12,649 bases of DNA from an uncultured Lachnospiraceae bacterium (GCA_934351765.1 CAKRJM010000045.1:1-12649); one strand, 5' to 3'; counted from the stretch's first letter, positions 1-6,984 are shown. A program made the numbers and translations. Notes: generated from the sequence alone by a model not told the origin.

Positions 1-625
1 TAAACGAGCGGCTCAGCTCCGCGATCTCATCCTGTCCCTGTGCCCGGACCCGTTCCCCGTAATGACCGTCCGCGATTCGGTCCGCCTGTACCTGAAGCCT
101 GCGAATGGGTTTTGCGATCACATAGGCCAGAACCGCCTGAACGAGGGCGCAGACCGCCACAGCCAGATAGATCGCCCGCCGGTATTCCTGCTCCATCAGG
201 GCTTTATCTTCATACAGAAAATCCACCGGTTTGCCGGTGATCAGGCGGCAGGATGTCCCATGCAGCACAACTGCACCGCCAACCAGCAAAATCCGTTTTT
301 CACCACCAGTCACCACGCGGCAGGTTAAAACCTCCGGATCAGCCTCCCCGGACTCCGGCCGAAGCTCCTCCGGAAAGGTGGAAAACAGAACCTCCCCGGT
401 TTCCGAATACAGTACACCGTACCGGTTACCCAGCTGTTCCATGCCCGACTCCGTTCCACCCAGGTAAAAGGCCAGGCGGATAAACCGGTACTGCTCTGTC
501 TCATGCTCGATCTCCGATTCCATGGCCCGCTTAAAGCTTCCGGACACCATGACATATTCTACGCCGCACAGTGCCAGAATCAGGACTGTGATCGACGACA
601 GAAAAATCTTCCCGTACAGCTTCAT
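1..625 (-). CDS. Two-component sensor histidine kinase, N-terminal part (cut by window edge)
   Basis: This is the sensor partner of the adjacent response regulator; it would autophosphorylate on a histidine and pass the phosphate on. I translated the minus strand by hand from ATG at 625 and it stays open for 208 codons to the edge. Residues 7-28 form a first membrane segment. About 120 residues of extracytoplasmic sensor region follow, and a second membrane segment lies at about 150-171. A HAMP linker begins at about 172 (AKPIRRLQVQADRIADG, then DEIAELSRSF). The DHp and ATPase domains lie outside the window. The start is set by GGAGGT 5 nt upstream, inside the end of the regulator gene. The regulator stop and this ATG are 1 nt apart, so translation is probably coupled. 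I do not recognise the sensor domain and cannot name the signal. Confidence 0.88.
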   Translation of the reverse strand, partial: MKLYGKIFLSSITVLILALCGVEYVMVSGSFKRAMESEIEHETEQYRFIRLAFYLGGTESGMEQLGNRYGVLYSETGEVLFSTFPEELRPESGEADPEVLTCRVVTGGEKRILLVGGAVVLHGTSCRLITGKPVDFLYEDKALMEQEYRRAIYLAVAVCALVQAVLAYVIAKPIRRLQVQADRIADGHYGERVRAQGQDEIAELSRSF

Positions 626-626
626 C

Positions 627-1280
627 TCATACCTCCAGCCGATAGCCCACGCGGAACACCGTACGGATCCGCTCCTCCAGTCCCAGCTTTTTCCGCAGCT
701 TCTGGATATGGCAGTCCAGGGTTCTTGTCTCCCCCGTATAAAGCTCATTCCACACGGCTTCGTAAAGCTGTGCTCTGGATAAGGCCACGTTTTTATGAGC
801 CGCCAGCTCCGCCAGGATCTCATACTCCTTGACGGTCAGTTCCACCGAAACGCCAGCCTTTGTCACGCTCCTGGCATCCAGATCGATCCTCACATCATCG
901 ACCTGCACCGTTCCCATGCGCCTGCTGCTGCGCCTGAGCACTGCTTCCACCCGCGCTGCCAGCTCACTCACCTGAAATGGCTTTGTAATATAATCATCCG
1001 CCCCCAGCTTAAGCCCCTGAACCCGATCCTTCACCTGGCTCTTCGCCGTCACAAAGATCACCGGAATCCCCATGGGACGAATGTAGTCCAAAAGTTCATA
1101 GCCGTCCAGCCCGGGCAGCATGATATCCAGAAGCACCAGCGCATAACTGGCCCGCTCCAGCCGCTTTGCCGCTTCCGTTCCGTCCCGGATCCAGTCACAG
1201 CCGTAGCCCTCTCCCAGTAAGGTCCTGCACATGAGGATCCCGATAGCCTCCTCATCCTCCACGATCAGTATTTTCTGCAT
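627..1280 (-). CDS. OmpR/PhoB-family response regulator
   Basis: This is a DNA-binding response regulator of a two-component system. The receiver domain starts MQKILIVEDEEA with the acidic pair (ED), has the phosphoacceptor Asp in LLDIMLPG (residue 52 from this start), the switch Thr in FVTAKS and the conserved Lys in DDYITKPF. A winged-helix OmpR output domain follows at about residues 125-217 (VELTVKEYEILAELAAHKN, then TRTLDCHIQKLRKKLG and VFRVGYRLEV). The total of 217 aa is normal for the family. I chose ATG at 1280 because the family begins almost directly with the first beta strand and GGGGGAG precedes it; an in-frame ATG at 1298 would add MKMGER and cannot be excluded. The sensor kinase follows after 1 nt. 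The regulon is unknown; such pairs often sit beside transporters, but those would lie to the left of the window. Confidence 0.95.
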   Translation of the reverse strand: MQKILIVEDEEAIGILMCRTLLGEGYGCDWIRDGTEAAKRLERASYALVLLDIMLPGLDGYELLDYIRPMGIPVIFVTAKSQVKDRVQGLKLGADDYITKPFQVSELAARVEAVLRRSSRRMGTVQVDDVRIDLDARSVTKAGVSVELTVKEYEILAELAAHKNVALSRAQLYEAVWNELYTGETRTLDCHIQKLRKKLGLEERIRTVFRVGYRLEV

Positions 1281-1346
1281 ACGCTCCCCCATCTTCATGT
1301 CTGCGCTTCCTGTCCTTTTCCTCTTTTTTTAACTTCTGATTCTATT

Positions 1347-1377
1347 ACCGGCGTCCCGGCAGCGATGGTCCGCCGGT
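1347..1377 (-). other. Inverted repeat in the response regulator leader
   Basis: ACCGGCG (1347-1353) and CGCCGGT (1371-1377) are perfect 7-bp arms around a 17-nt loop. They lie between the proposed promoter and the regulator start, so the leader RNA could form a GC-rich hairpin. No U-tract follows it directly, so it does not look like a terminator. Its function is unknown. Confidence 0.35.
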
Positions 1378-1398
1378 TTATCCTCTTTCTCTGGTTCT

Positions 1399-1407
1399 AT
1401 TCTAACA
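1399..1407 (-). promoter_or_regulatory. Possible extended -10 promoter of the two-component operon
   Basis: Read on the minus strand this is TGTTAGAAT, a TGn-extended -10 element, about 120 nt upstream of the regulator start. No good -35 hexamer sits at 16-18 nt; TTTACA lies 20 nt away. It is the best candidate in the 268-nt gap between rnhA and the regulator, but weak. Confidence 0.35.
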
Positions 1408-1478
1408 CAGGAATGTATCAAAGTTGTAAATATGTGAATGCCATTTAATAACGAATTCTTCAGAATTTCCTGTTATAC

Positions 1479-1510
1479 AAAAACAGGGCGTGCTCCTCAA
1501 CAACGCCCTG
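1479..1510 (-). terminator. Intrinsic terminator after rnhA
   Basis: On the minus strand the arms CAGGGCGT and ACGCCCTG make a perfect 8-bp GC-rich stem with an 11-nt loop, followed directly by TTTTT. It starts about 35 nt after the rnhA stop and closes the MutS-family/rnhA operon. Confidence 0.85.
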
Positions 1511-1544
1511 CCTCTTCCTTTCTTTTACCGTTTCTCATCTGTTT

Positions 1545-2021
1545 TTATACGCCGGGATCCACCAGAAGACCGTCACCGTCCGCCGCCGAAGTAGCCAGCT
1601 CATCGCACCGCTCATTCTCCGGGTGTCCGGCGTGACCCTTCACCCAGGTGTAATGCACCTGATGGGGCTCCATGGCTTTTAAAAGCCGCTCCCAAAGATC
1701 CCTGTTTTTCACCGGCTCGTTTTTTCCGCGCTTCCAGCCCTTTTTGATCCAGCCCTCCAGCCAGTGCTCATTAAATGCCTTCACCACATAGGCCGAATCG
1801 GAAACCACCGTCACCAGACAGGGGCGGTTCAGCGCCTCCAGCCCGGCAATGACTCCCATCAGCTCCATGCGGTTGTTGGTGGTTTTCTGATACCCGGCAG
1901 ACAGCTCCTTGACATGAAGCTTTCCCTTTCCGTCCACGTAATGGAGAACGGCTCCGTAGCCTCCCGGTCCGTCCGGGTTTCCTCTGGCCGATCCATCAGT
2001 ATACAGCGTGACCTCCATCAT
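1545..2021 (-). CDS. rnhA: Ribonuclease HI
   Basis: RNase HI cuts the RNA strand of RNA/DNA hybrids (R-loops, primer remnants) in the cytoplasm. The four carboxylates of the DEDD active site are visible: Asp9 in LYTDGS, Glu53 in NNRMELM, Asp75 in VVSDSAY and Asp140 in ERCDELA, with the catalytic-loop His130 in KGHAGH. A basic Trp-rich stretch (residues 87-107, GWIKKGWKRGKNEPVKNRDLW) matches the substrate-handle region. The length of 158 aa is normal for a single-domain enzyme. The start at 2021 is chosen because GGAGG lies 8 nt upstream and the ATG overlaps the previous gene's stop as ATGA; an upstream in-frame ATG at 2036 has its SD-like bases only about 1 nt away. It is the last gene of the operon with the MutS-family ATPase and a terminator follows. 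Confidence 0.95.
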   Translation of the reverse strand: MMEVTLYTDGSARGNPDGPGGYGAVLHYVDGKGKLHVKELSAGYQKTTNNRMELMGVIAGLEALNRPCLVTVVSDSAYVVKAFNEHWLEGWIKKGWKRGKNEPVKNRDLWERLLKAMEPHQVHYTWVKGHAGHPENERCDELATSAADGDGLLVDPGV

Positions 2022-3757
2022 GATTCCAGCCTCCATTCTCCCGTTTCCACAAACCGTTCTGCCATCTGCGATGCCTGGCGGATCAGCTCCCTGTCGTAGC
2101 CCATGATCCCCAGAAGCCGGATCGCATTTCTCGTCCCGGCGGGACCTTTCTTTAATTCATAAGAAAAGAAAATATCATTCTCCTCCATCTGTTCTTCAAA
2201 ATGCCAGTTGGCATAGCGCCCGTCCAACAGCCTGGTCAGTTCAATGTCATGGGTTGCCGCAAAGGGCAGCACCCGTTTTTGCGCCATGCTCTCCAGGATT
2301 TTCGATGATGCCGCAATCCGTTCTACCGTATTGGTTCCGCGGAGTACCTCATCAATAAAGCACAGCACCGGTGCCCCCGGCTCCTCCACCGCGTCCAGAA
2401 TCCGCTTCAGCGACCGGATCTCTACCATGTAATAGCTTTCCCCGCCCTCCAGGTTATCCGAAAGGGCCATGGAAGAATAAACCCGGAAAAAGCTGCTGTA
2501 AAACTGCTTTGCCGGAACCGTATCAATGGTCTGCGCCAGCACTGCGGCAATGCCCACGGTCTTCAAAAACGTGGATTTTCCGGACGCATTGGAGCCGGTC
2601 ACCAGCACCGGCTTTTCTACCGTCATGGAATTCGCCACCGCATGTTCGATCAGCGGATGATACAGTTCTTTAAAGGACAGCTCGCCCCTTCCCGTCCTTC
2701 GTTCTCCGTGTACCGTCATGTTCGATCCCAGATCGTCAGCAAACTCCGGTTCGCAGAATGTTCCCAGATAGTCCCGGAACGAACCGATCACCAGGCCAAG
2801 CTCCAGCTGTCCCATGATCTCCAGAAGCCGTTCCAGTACCTCCTCCTTATCGGCCAGAAGCTCCGTCATATTCCGAAACAGCAGAAGATCCAGGTGGGTG
2901 ATCATGCAGAAATAATCCAGGACTGCCTTCATCACGGATCCGGTGGTCATGGACTCGTCTGCCAGGATCCACGCATGGCGCCGCACCGGCGAAAGCACCC
3001 GGCAGCAGTCAAAAATCACTTCTTTATAAGGCGCCAGCACCGCTCCCTCCATGGAGAGCTTTTCCAGCCGAAATCCGTACTCCACCAGATCGGCCGCCTG
3101 CGCCATACTCTTTCGATACACCACAATGTCACTTTTCGTTTTATAATAGGAAACCATATTGATGACAATGGCTCCCACCAGACCGATGATTCCCACCGAC
3201 GGACGGATCACAAAGGACGCGATTCCTGCAATCAATAACACCGGCGCCAGTGCATGAGGCCAGAGCGGCATGGACGGGATCTGTGTCAGCTTTTCAATAT
3301 AATCGGAAACCGCCGTTCGCTTCTTCCGTCCCATGAGTCCAAAGGCTACCGAAAATTCTTCCCGGCTTTTCTTATTGGCACGGAAATACTCTGCCAGCGC
3401 CGACCGGCGGGAAAGCTCGTCCCGCGAAAACTCCGGCGTTCGAAGAACCCGGTACAGATATTCTTCTCCCACCGCAGATCCGGTCGTGTTTAACAGCATA
3501 AACACCTCGTCCATTCCCAGGTCATTCCAGGTGGTATCGTCCAGAAAAAATTCTTCTCCCCTTTTCCGCTCATAATAATGGGAAATCTTATCGAACTCCT
3601 CCAGCGAATACTCCCGCTCCGGCCGCTTTCCCCACTGTTCCCGGATCTGCCGCACCAGCCGCTCCCGCTGCCGTCTGGCAGACAAGACCGCCTGTACCGC
3701 AAGGAGAAGAACTGCCGCCGCAAAAAACACAATATAAAACATGCTCTGTTCGTTCAT
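2018..3757 (-). CDS. Membrane-anchored MutS-family ATPase
   Basis: This 579-aa protein ends in a MutS-type ABC ATPase domain: Walker A GSNASGKST (388-396), the EGGESYYMVEIRSL region matching the MutS signature (437-450), Walker B VLCFIDE (464-470), the RGTNT motif, and the switch His503 in ATHDIE. The N-terminal half differs from MutS: residues 6-25 form a membrane segment, a basic region follows, and two more membrane segments lie at about 165-184 and 187-204. An alpha-helical clamp/lever-like region (about 220-330) precedes the ATPase. I see no mismatch-recognition domain with the Phe-X-Glu motif and no C-terminal Smr nuclease, so it is neither MutS1 nor MutS2. The start has AGGAG 6 nt upstream and its own promoter. 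The family is known mainly as a MutS-related protein; its role is not known to me. The tight coupling to rnhA suggests a role with nucleic acid at the membrane, which is inference. Confidence 0.88.
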   Translation of the reverse strand: MNEQSMFYIVFFAAAVLLLAVQAVLSARRQRERLVRQIREQWGKRPEREYSLEEFDKISHYYERKRGEEFFLDDTTWNDLGMDEVFMLLNTTGSAVGEEYLYRVLRTPEFSRDELSRRSALAEYFRANKKSREEFSVAFGLMGRKKRTAVSDYIEKLTQIPSMPLWPHALAPVLLIAGIASFVIRPSVGIIGLVGAIVINMVSYYKTKSDIVVYRKSMAQAADLVEYGFRLEKLSMEGAVLAPYKEVIFDCCRVLSPVRRHAWILADESMTTGSVMKAVLDYFCMITHLDLLLFRNMTELLADKEEVLERLLEIMGQLELGLVIGSFRDYLGTFCEPEFADDLGSNMTVHGERRTGRGELSFKELYHPLIEHAVANSMTVEKPVLVTGSNASGKSTFLKTVGIAAVLAQTIDTVPAKQFYSSFFRVYSSMALSDNLEGGESYYMVEIRSLKRILDAVEEPGAPVLCFIDEVLRGTNTVERIAASSKILESMAQKRVLPFAATHDIELTRLLDGRYANWHFEEQMEENDIFFSYELKKGPAGTRNAIRLLGIMGYDRELIRQASQMAERFVETGEWRLES

Positions 3758-3784
3758 GCCATACTCCTTTTAATTGCTGTGCCC

Positions 3785-3813
3785 AGTATAGCATAGGAAA
3801 GACGAAAAGGCAA
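3785..3813 (-). promoter_or_regulatory. Promoter of the MutS-family/rnhA operon
   Basis: On the minus strand TTGCCT (3808-3813), a 17-nt spacer and TATACT (3785-3790) form a good vegetative promoter. A TGn extension (TGC) sits directly before the -10. It is about 30 nt upstream of the start codon, giving a short leader. Confidence 0.7.
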
Positions 3814-3819
3814 ACCGGC

Positions 3820-3889
3820 TTTCACAGCTGGAGTATGTGAGGCTTCCGTCGGAAGCCCATGTCTCCGGCGGAAGACTCAATCTGTGAAA
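3820..3889 (-). repeat. Nested inverted repeats between spoIVA and the next promoter
   Basis: Outer arms TTTCACAG (3820-3827) and CTGTGAAA (3882-3889) are perfect. Inside are a tight hairpin, GGCTTCC/GGAAGCC (3841-3857) with a 3-nt loop, and a second related small hairpin (3861-3876, GTCT/AGAC ends). Both inner units carry the same CTTCCG-N-CGGA core on the minus strand, so they look like a duplicated unit. The element starts 2 nt after the spoIVA stop. It probably serves as the spoIVA terminator or an RNA 3'-end stabiliser, although only a broken T-rich tract (GGTTTGCCTTTT) follows it. Confidence 0.55.
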
Positions 3890-3891
3890 AC

Positions 3892-5364
3892 TCAAATGAT
3901 GATGCAGATCACTCCCCCATTGGAATCATTGATGATCTTCTGCAGGGTATCCTGGAGCTTTTGCTGGCAGGAATCCGTCATCTGGGCGATCTTGGCTTCC
4001 ATGCCGTCCATAACGATCTGTTCAATGGATTTTCCGAAGATGCTGGTGTTCCAGACGCCCTCCTTGCTTTCCCTGCTGTTTTCCTTAATATAAGCAATCA
4101 GATCCTCCGCCTGCTTCTCGTCACCGACGATGGGCGCCAGCTCCGTCTCAATGGCAGCACGAATCAGATTCACCGAGGGCGCCTGGGCACGGATTTTGAC
4201 ACCGAATTTGTTTCCGTGGCGAATCACCTCCGGATCGTCCAGCACGATCTCGTCCCGTCCCGGCATGAGCACACCGTAGCCCTTCCGGCGGACTTCCTCC
4301 ATGGCATGGCTGGTCTTTTCATACTCGGCGCGAATTCCGGCGTATTCTTTTAACATACCCATCAGCGTATATTCACTGTCGATGGAAAGGCCGGAATAAT
4401 CGCTGAGGATCTGATAATAAACCGATTCCTCCAGAGCCACATCCACCGTCACCCTTCCGTCAGCATAATCTGCCTGGCGCACCTGCATCTGTCGGATCGG
4501 AGCCGTCTCCTCACCGGGAAAGGCCGTCTGGAGATCCCGCATGAGCGTAAGCTCTCCCATCAGCTGCCTGGCCCGGTCTAAAAGCTTTGACTTGAGCCAG
4601 TGATCAGCAGGCAATAGCTCCGCCCATTTAGGCAGGAAAAAGTCCACCTCAGAAACTGGAAATTCATCGAGCACCGTTCCCAGAATTCTCGTAATATCGT
4701 CTTTTTTTAGCTGTTCACAGTTGACCGGAAGCACCGGGACCAGATACTGAGCCGATAGCTCCGATGTCAGTCGTTTGGCTTCCTCCGAATAAGGCTTCAC
4801 CGTATTTAACAGCACCACAAATGGCTTTCCAAGCCCCTTCAGCTCCTCCACAGTCTGGGTTTCTGCTTCTATGTATCCGTTTCGCGGGATCTCCCCGAAG
4901 GAACCGTCAGTGGTCACCACAATACCGATGGTAGAATGATCCCGGATCACCTTTTCCGTCCCGATGGCCGCCGCCTGGGTGAAGGGAATCTCATAATCAA
5001 ACCACGGCGTTTTCACCAGCCGCTCCTCATCATTTTCAATATGTCCGGCGGCTCCTTCCGCCATGAAGCCCACACAGTCGATAAGCCGGACCTTTACATC
5101 CGCCTCTCCTACCTGGACGGGAACCGCCTCCTTGGGAATAAATTTCGGCTCCGTGGTCATGATGGTTTTTCCGGCCGCCGCCTGTGGAAGCTCATCTCTG
5201 GCCCTCACCTGCTCGTTAGGATCCGCGATCTGCGGGATGACCAAAAGCTCCATAAACCGCCGGATAAACGTGGACTTTCCTGTCCGCACCGGCCCCACCA
5301 CCCCGAGATAGATTTCCCCTCCGGTCCTTGCTTCAATGTCCTTGTACACCTGAAAATGGTCCAT
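3892..5364 (-). CDS. spoIVA: Stage IV sporulation protein A (spore coat morphogenetic ATPase)
   Basis: SpoIVA is an ATP-hydrolysing cytoskeletal protein made in the mother cell; it polymerises around the forespore with SpoVM and forms the basement layer of the spore coat, also needed for cortex. With the start at 5364 the protein is 490 aa, close to the roughly 492 aa of Bacillus subtilis. It opens MDHFQVYKDIEARTGGEIYLGVVG. The catalytic residues fall at the known positions: Walker A GPVRTGKST with Lys30, sensor threonines at 70-71 (IMTTEPKF) and Walker B Asp97 in RLIDCVGF. A conserved TTDGSFGEIPRNGYIEAE block follows at 151-168. The C terminus ends in the amphipathic tail (LQDTLQKIINDS) and GGVICIII typical of the family. 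The frame is open further upstream, to 5523, but that part is not SpoIVA-like. GGAGGG lies 6 nt before the chosen ATG and is part of a hairpin described separately. Confidence 0.97.
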   Translation of the reverse strand: MDHFQVYKDIEARTGGEIYLGVVGPVRTGKSTFIRRFMELLVIPQIADPNEQVRARDELPQAAAGKTIMTTEPKFIPKEAVPVQVGEADVKVRLIDCVGFMAEGAAGHIENDEERLVKTPWFDYEIPFTQAAAIGTEKVIRDHSTIGIVVTTDGSFGEIPRNGYIEAETQTVEELKGLGKPFVVLLNTVKPYSEEAKRLTSELSAQYLVPVLPVNCEQLKKDDITRILGTVLDEFPVSEVDFFLPKWAELLPADHWLKSKLLDRARQLMGELTLMRDLQTAFPGEETAPIRQMQVRQADYADGRVTVDVALEESVYYQILSDYSGLSIDSEYTLMGMLKEYAGIRAEYEKTSHAMEEVRRKGYGVLMPGRDEIVLDDPEVIRHGNKFGVKIRAQAPSVNLIRAAIETELAPIVGDEKQAEDLIAYIKENSRESKEGVWNTSIFGKSIEQIVMDGMEAKIAQMTDSCQQKLQDTLQKIINDSNGGVICIII

Positions 5365-5407
5365 AAAAATCCCTCCTGCATCTGCTGGTACAGTATATGC
5401 AGGAGGG
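5365..5407 (-). terminator. 11-bp hairpin: terminator of the PLP-enzyme operon that overlaps the spoIVA RBS
   Basis: CCCTCCTGCAT and ATGCAGGAGGG are perfect 11-bp arms (5371-5381 and 5397-5407) with a 15-nt loop. On the minus strand the stem is followed by ATTTTT, so it has the form of an intrinsic terminator for the operon ending at 5493; the plus strand also has TCTTTTT after it. The 3' arm on the minus strand contains GGAGGG, the spoIVA Shine-Dalgarno, 6 nt before its ATG. Any RNA reading through would therefore have the spoIVA RBS paired. Confidence 0.75.
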
Positions 5408-5420
5408 TCTTTTTCTATCC
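5392..5420 (-). promoter_or_regulatory. Putative sigma-E promoter of spoIVA
   Basis: On the minus strand CATATACT (5392-5399) matches the sigma-E -10 consensus CATACAAT at 6 of 8 positions. The upstream GGATAGA (5414-5420) carries the central ATA of the sigma-E -35, with a 14-nt spacer. spoIVA is a sigma-E gene in Bacillus. The expected start of transcription, 5-8 nt downstream, falls in the loop of the RBS hairpin (5382-5396). The match is suggestive, not proof. Confidence 0.45.
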
Positions 5421-5492
5421 TCAGAGATTGGATCTGCACCGGATTTTTCGGATCATAAACGGCCTTCCGGCACTTCCTTTCCTCATCACCGC

Positions 5493-6593
5493 TTAATGAT
5501 CGGACTTTAAGCCGGCGCCGCACATGGTAATGAGACAGTCTTCTGCCGTTCCGTACAGGCGGCAGTATTCCAGATAAGCCGCATAGTTGGCTGCAGTGGT
5601 ATGCTCGCAGTAAATCCCGCTTCTTGCCAGGGTCTTTCTTGCTTCCAGGATCTGATCCTCCGGTGCATGGACAAAACGCACGCCATGCTTCCTTGCAAGA
5701 GCAAGGATCTGTTCTCCGCGCATGGGCTTTCCAATGGCGATTCCTTCGGCAATGGTCGGCTCCGGCCTTACAGAAACCGGCGCTTCCTGTCCCTGCTCGG
5801 CCGCCTGAAGAAGCGGATCACACTTCTCACTCTGAAGAGCGATGATCTGAGGCATATGATCGATAACTCCACTTTCCAGCAGATGCTCCAGGGCGAAGAT
5901 GCTGCCTAAGAACAGGGTCCCGTTGCCCACAGGGATCACCAGATGCTTCGGGATCCGTCCCAGCTGCTCGTATATCTCATAAATATACGTCTTGGTTCCC
6001 TCATAGAAGAACGGGTTGTAGACATGGTTTGCATAATAAATTCCGTCCTTTTCCACCTTTTCCCGACATACATCGGCACAGTGGTCGCGGTTTCCGGGTA
6101 CGACCGTACAAATGGCTCCATAGGCACGCACCAGGTCGATCTTCTTGGGGGAGGTTCCCTCCGGCACAAAGATCTCACAGTCGATTCCTGCCCTGGCACA
6201 GTATGCCGCCACCGCATTTCCGCCGTTTCCGCTGCTGTCCTGAACCACCCTGTTCACACCGATCGACTTGCAGTGTGCCACCAGTGCCGCAGCGCCGCGG
6301 TCCTTAAAGGACAGGGTCGGCATGAAATAATCCATTTTAAGCAGCACGTTTTCATCAAACCGTATCACCGGAGTCATGCCCTCTCCCAGGGTGATGTCCT
6401 GCCAGCTGTCCTCATCCACTGCCATGAACCTCCGGTAGCGGAACAGATTCCACTGAGTTTTGTCGATGCCGTCCAGGCTGAAAGCCGGAAGCTCATATTC
6501 CAGCTTCCACAGGCCGCCGCACTCGCAGGCTGCCTTTCTCGTTGTCACCGGTGCTTCTTTTCCGCATTTCGTACACCTGTACTGATACTTCAT
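5493..6593 (-). CDS. Threonine synthase-like PLP-dependent enzyme (fold type II)
   Basis: This 366-aa protein is a fold-type II PLP enzyme of the threonine synthase/threonine dehydratase group. It begins with a zinc-ribbon-like segment (Cys7, Cys10, Cys23, Cys25), as in many archaeal and bacterial threonine synthases. The PLP lysine is Lys97 in LSFKDRG, the phosphate-binding loop is SSGNGGNA (120-127), and a second glycine-rich loop is VIPVGNGTLFLG. ATG at 6593 has AGGAGG 5 nt upstream. It is the last gene of the operon, 10 nt after ridA. A true threonine synthase would usually sit near hom or thrB, which are absent, whereas RidA and a D-amino acid type enzyme are present. An ammonia-lyase or other beta/gamma-elimination or replacement reaction is at least as likely, so I give no gene symbol. 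The hairpin at 5365-5407 ends the operon. Confidence 0.85.
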   Translation of the reverse strand: MKYQYRCTKCGKEAPVTTRKAACECGGLWKLEYELPAFSLDGIDKTQWNLFRYRRFMAVDEDSWQDITLGEGMTPVIRFDENVLLKMDYFMPTLSFKDRGAAALVAHCKSIGVNRVVQDSSGNGGNAVAAYCARAGIDCEIFVPEGTSPKKIDLVRAYGAICTVVPGNRDHCADVCREKVEKDGIYYANHVYNPFFYEGTKTYIYEIYEQLGRIPKHLVIPVGNGTLFLGSIFALEHLLESGVIDHMPQIIALQSEKCDPLLQAAEQGQEAPVSVRPEPTIAEGIAIGKPMRGEQILALARKHGVRFVHAPEDQILEARKTLARSGIYCEHTTAANYAAYLEYCRLYGTAEDCLITMCGAGLKSDH

Positions 6594-6603
6594 AAAAACC
6601 TCC

Positions 6604-6984
6604 TTATTCCCCTGAAAGCTCCACCATTGCCTCGATCTCTACCAGCGCGCCGTGATGCAGCTCTCTGGTGGGAACAATGACACGGGCCGGCTTATGAGCG
6701 CCGAAAAACTCCGCATAAACCTGATTTACCTCGTCCCAGTATGTCACATCGGACACATACACGCGGCACTGGACCACCTGCTCCTTTGTACAGCCTGCCG
6801 CCGTCAGTACCGCTTCCACATTGGCCAGCGCCTGCTTTGTCTGTTCGCGCAGGCCACAGGCCAGCTCTCCCGTATCAGGATTCACCGGAAGCTGGCCGGA
6901 AACATAAAGCATGCCGCCGGAGATCATGCCGGGCACATAATGGCCGGGATTTTTCCGTTTCGTCTGTAAGATCACTGGTTTCAT
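6604..6984 (-). CDS. ridA: RidA family reactive enamine/imine deaminase
   Basis: RidA (YjgF/YER057c/UK114) hydrolyses reactive enamine/imine intermediates such as 2-aminoacrylate, released by PLP-dependent serine/threonine dehydratases, to the 2-keto acid and ammonia, protecting other PLP enzymes. The protein is 126 aa, normal for the family. It shows the YVSGQLPVNPDTGEL segment, the QTKQALANVEAVL helix, RVYVSD, and the C-terminal HKPARVIVP followed by GALVEIEAMV. Arg101 in PAR corresponds to the catalytic arginine of the deaminase-active subgroup. Its ATG overlaps the stop of the upstream regulator as ATGA, and AGGAGG precedes it, so it is translationally coupled. Placement between a D-serine dehydratase-like and a threonine synthase-like gene fits clean-up of an imine made by one of them. 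Confidence 0.93.
   Translation of the reverse strand: MKPVILQTKRKNPGHYVPGMISGGMLYVSGQLPVNPDTGELACGLREQTKQALANVEAVLTAAGCTKEQVVQCRVYVSDVTYWDEVNQVYAEFFGAHKPARVIVPTRELHHGALVEIEAMVELSGE

Noticed and set aside
1448..1476. Inverted repeat ATAAC/GTTAT with an inner AATTC/GAATT, near the rnhA terminator
   Set aside because: It is AT-rich with unequal internal loops and could arise by chance; I see nothing tying it to a function.
3859..4353. Plus-strand open frame starting beside the inverted repeats, opposite spoIVA
   Set aside because: It lies over the conserved SpoIVA C terminus and shows no family features of its own.
5365..5523. N-terminal extension of SpoIVA to an upstream ATG
   Set aside because: The extra 53 codons are not SpoIVA-like and run through the hairpin and promoter; the ATG at 5364 restores the family start and residue numbering (Lys30, Asp97).
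5943..6680. Long plus-strand open frame (245 codons) opposite the threonine-synthase-like gene
   Set aside because: It is an antisense shadow: no ribosome binding site or recognisable motif, and the minus strand has a clear enzyme with all active-site motifs.
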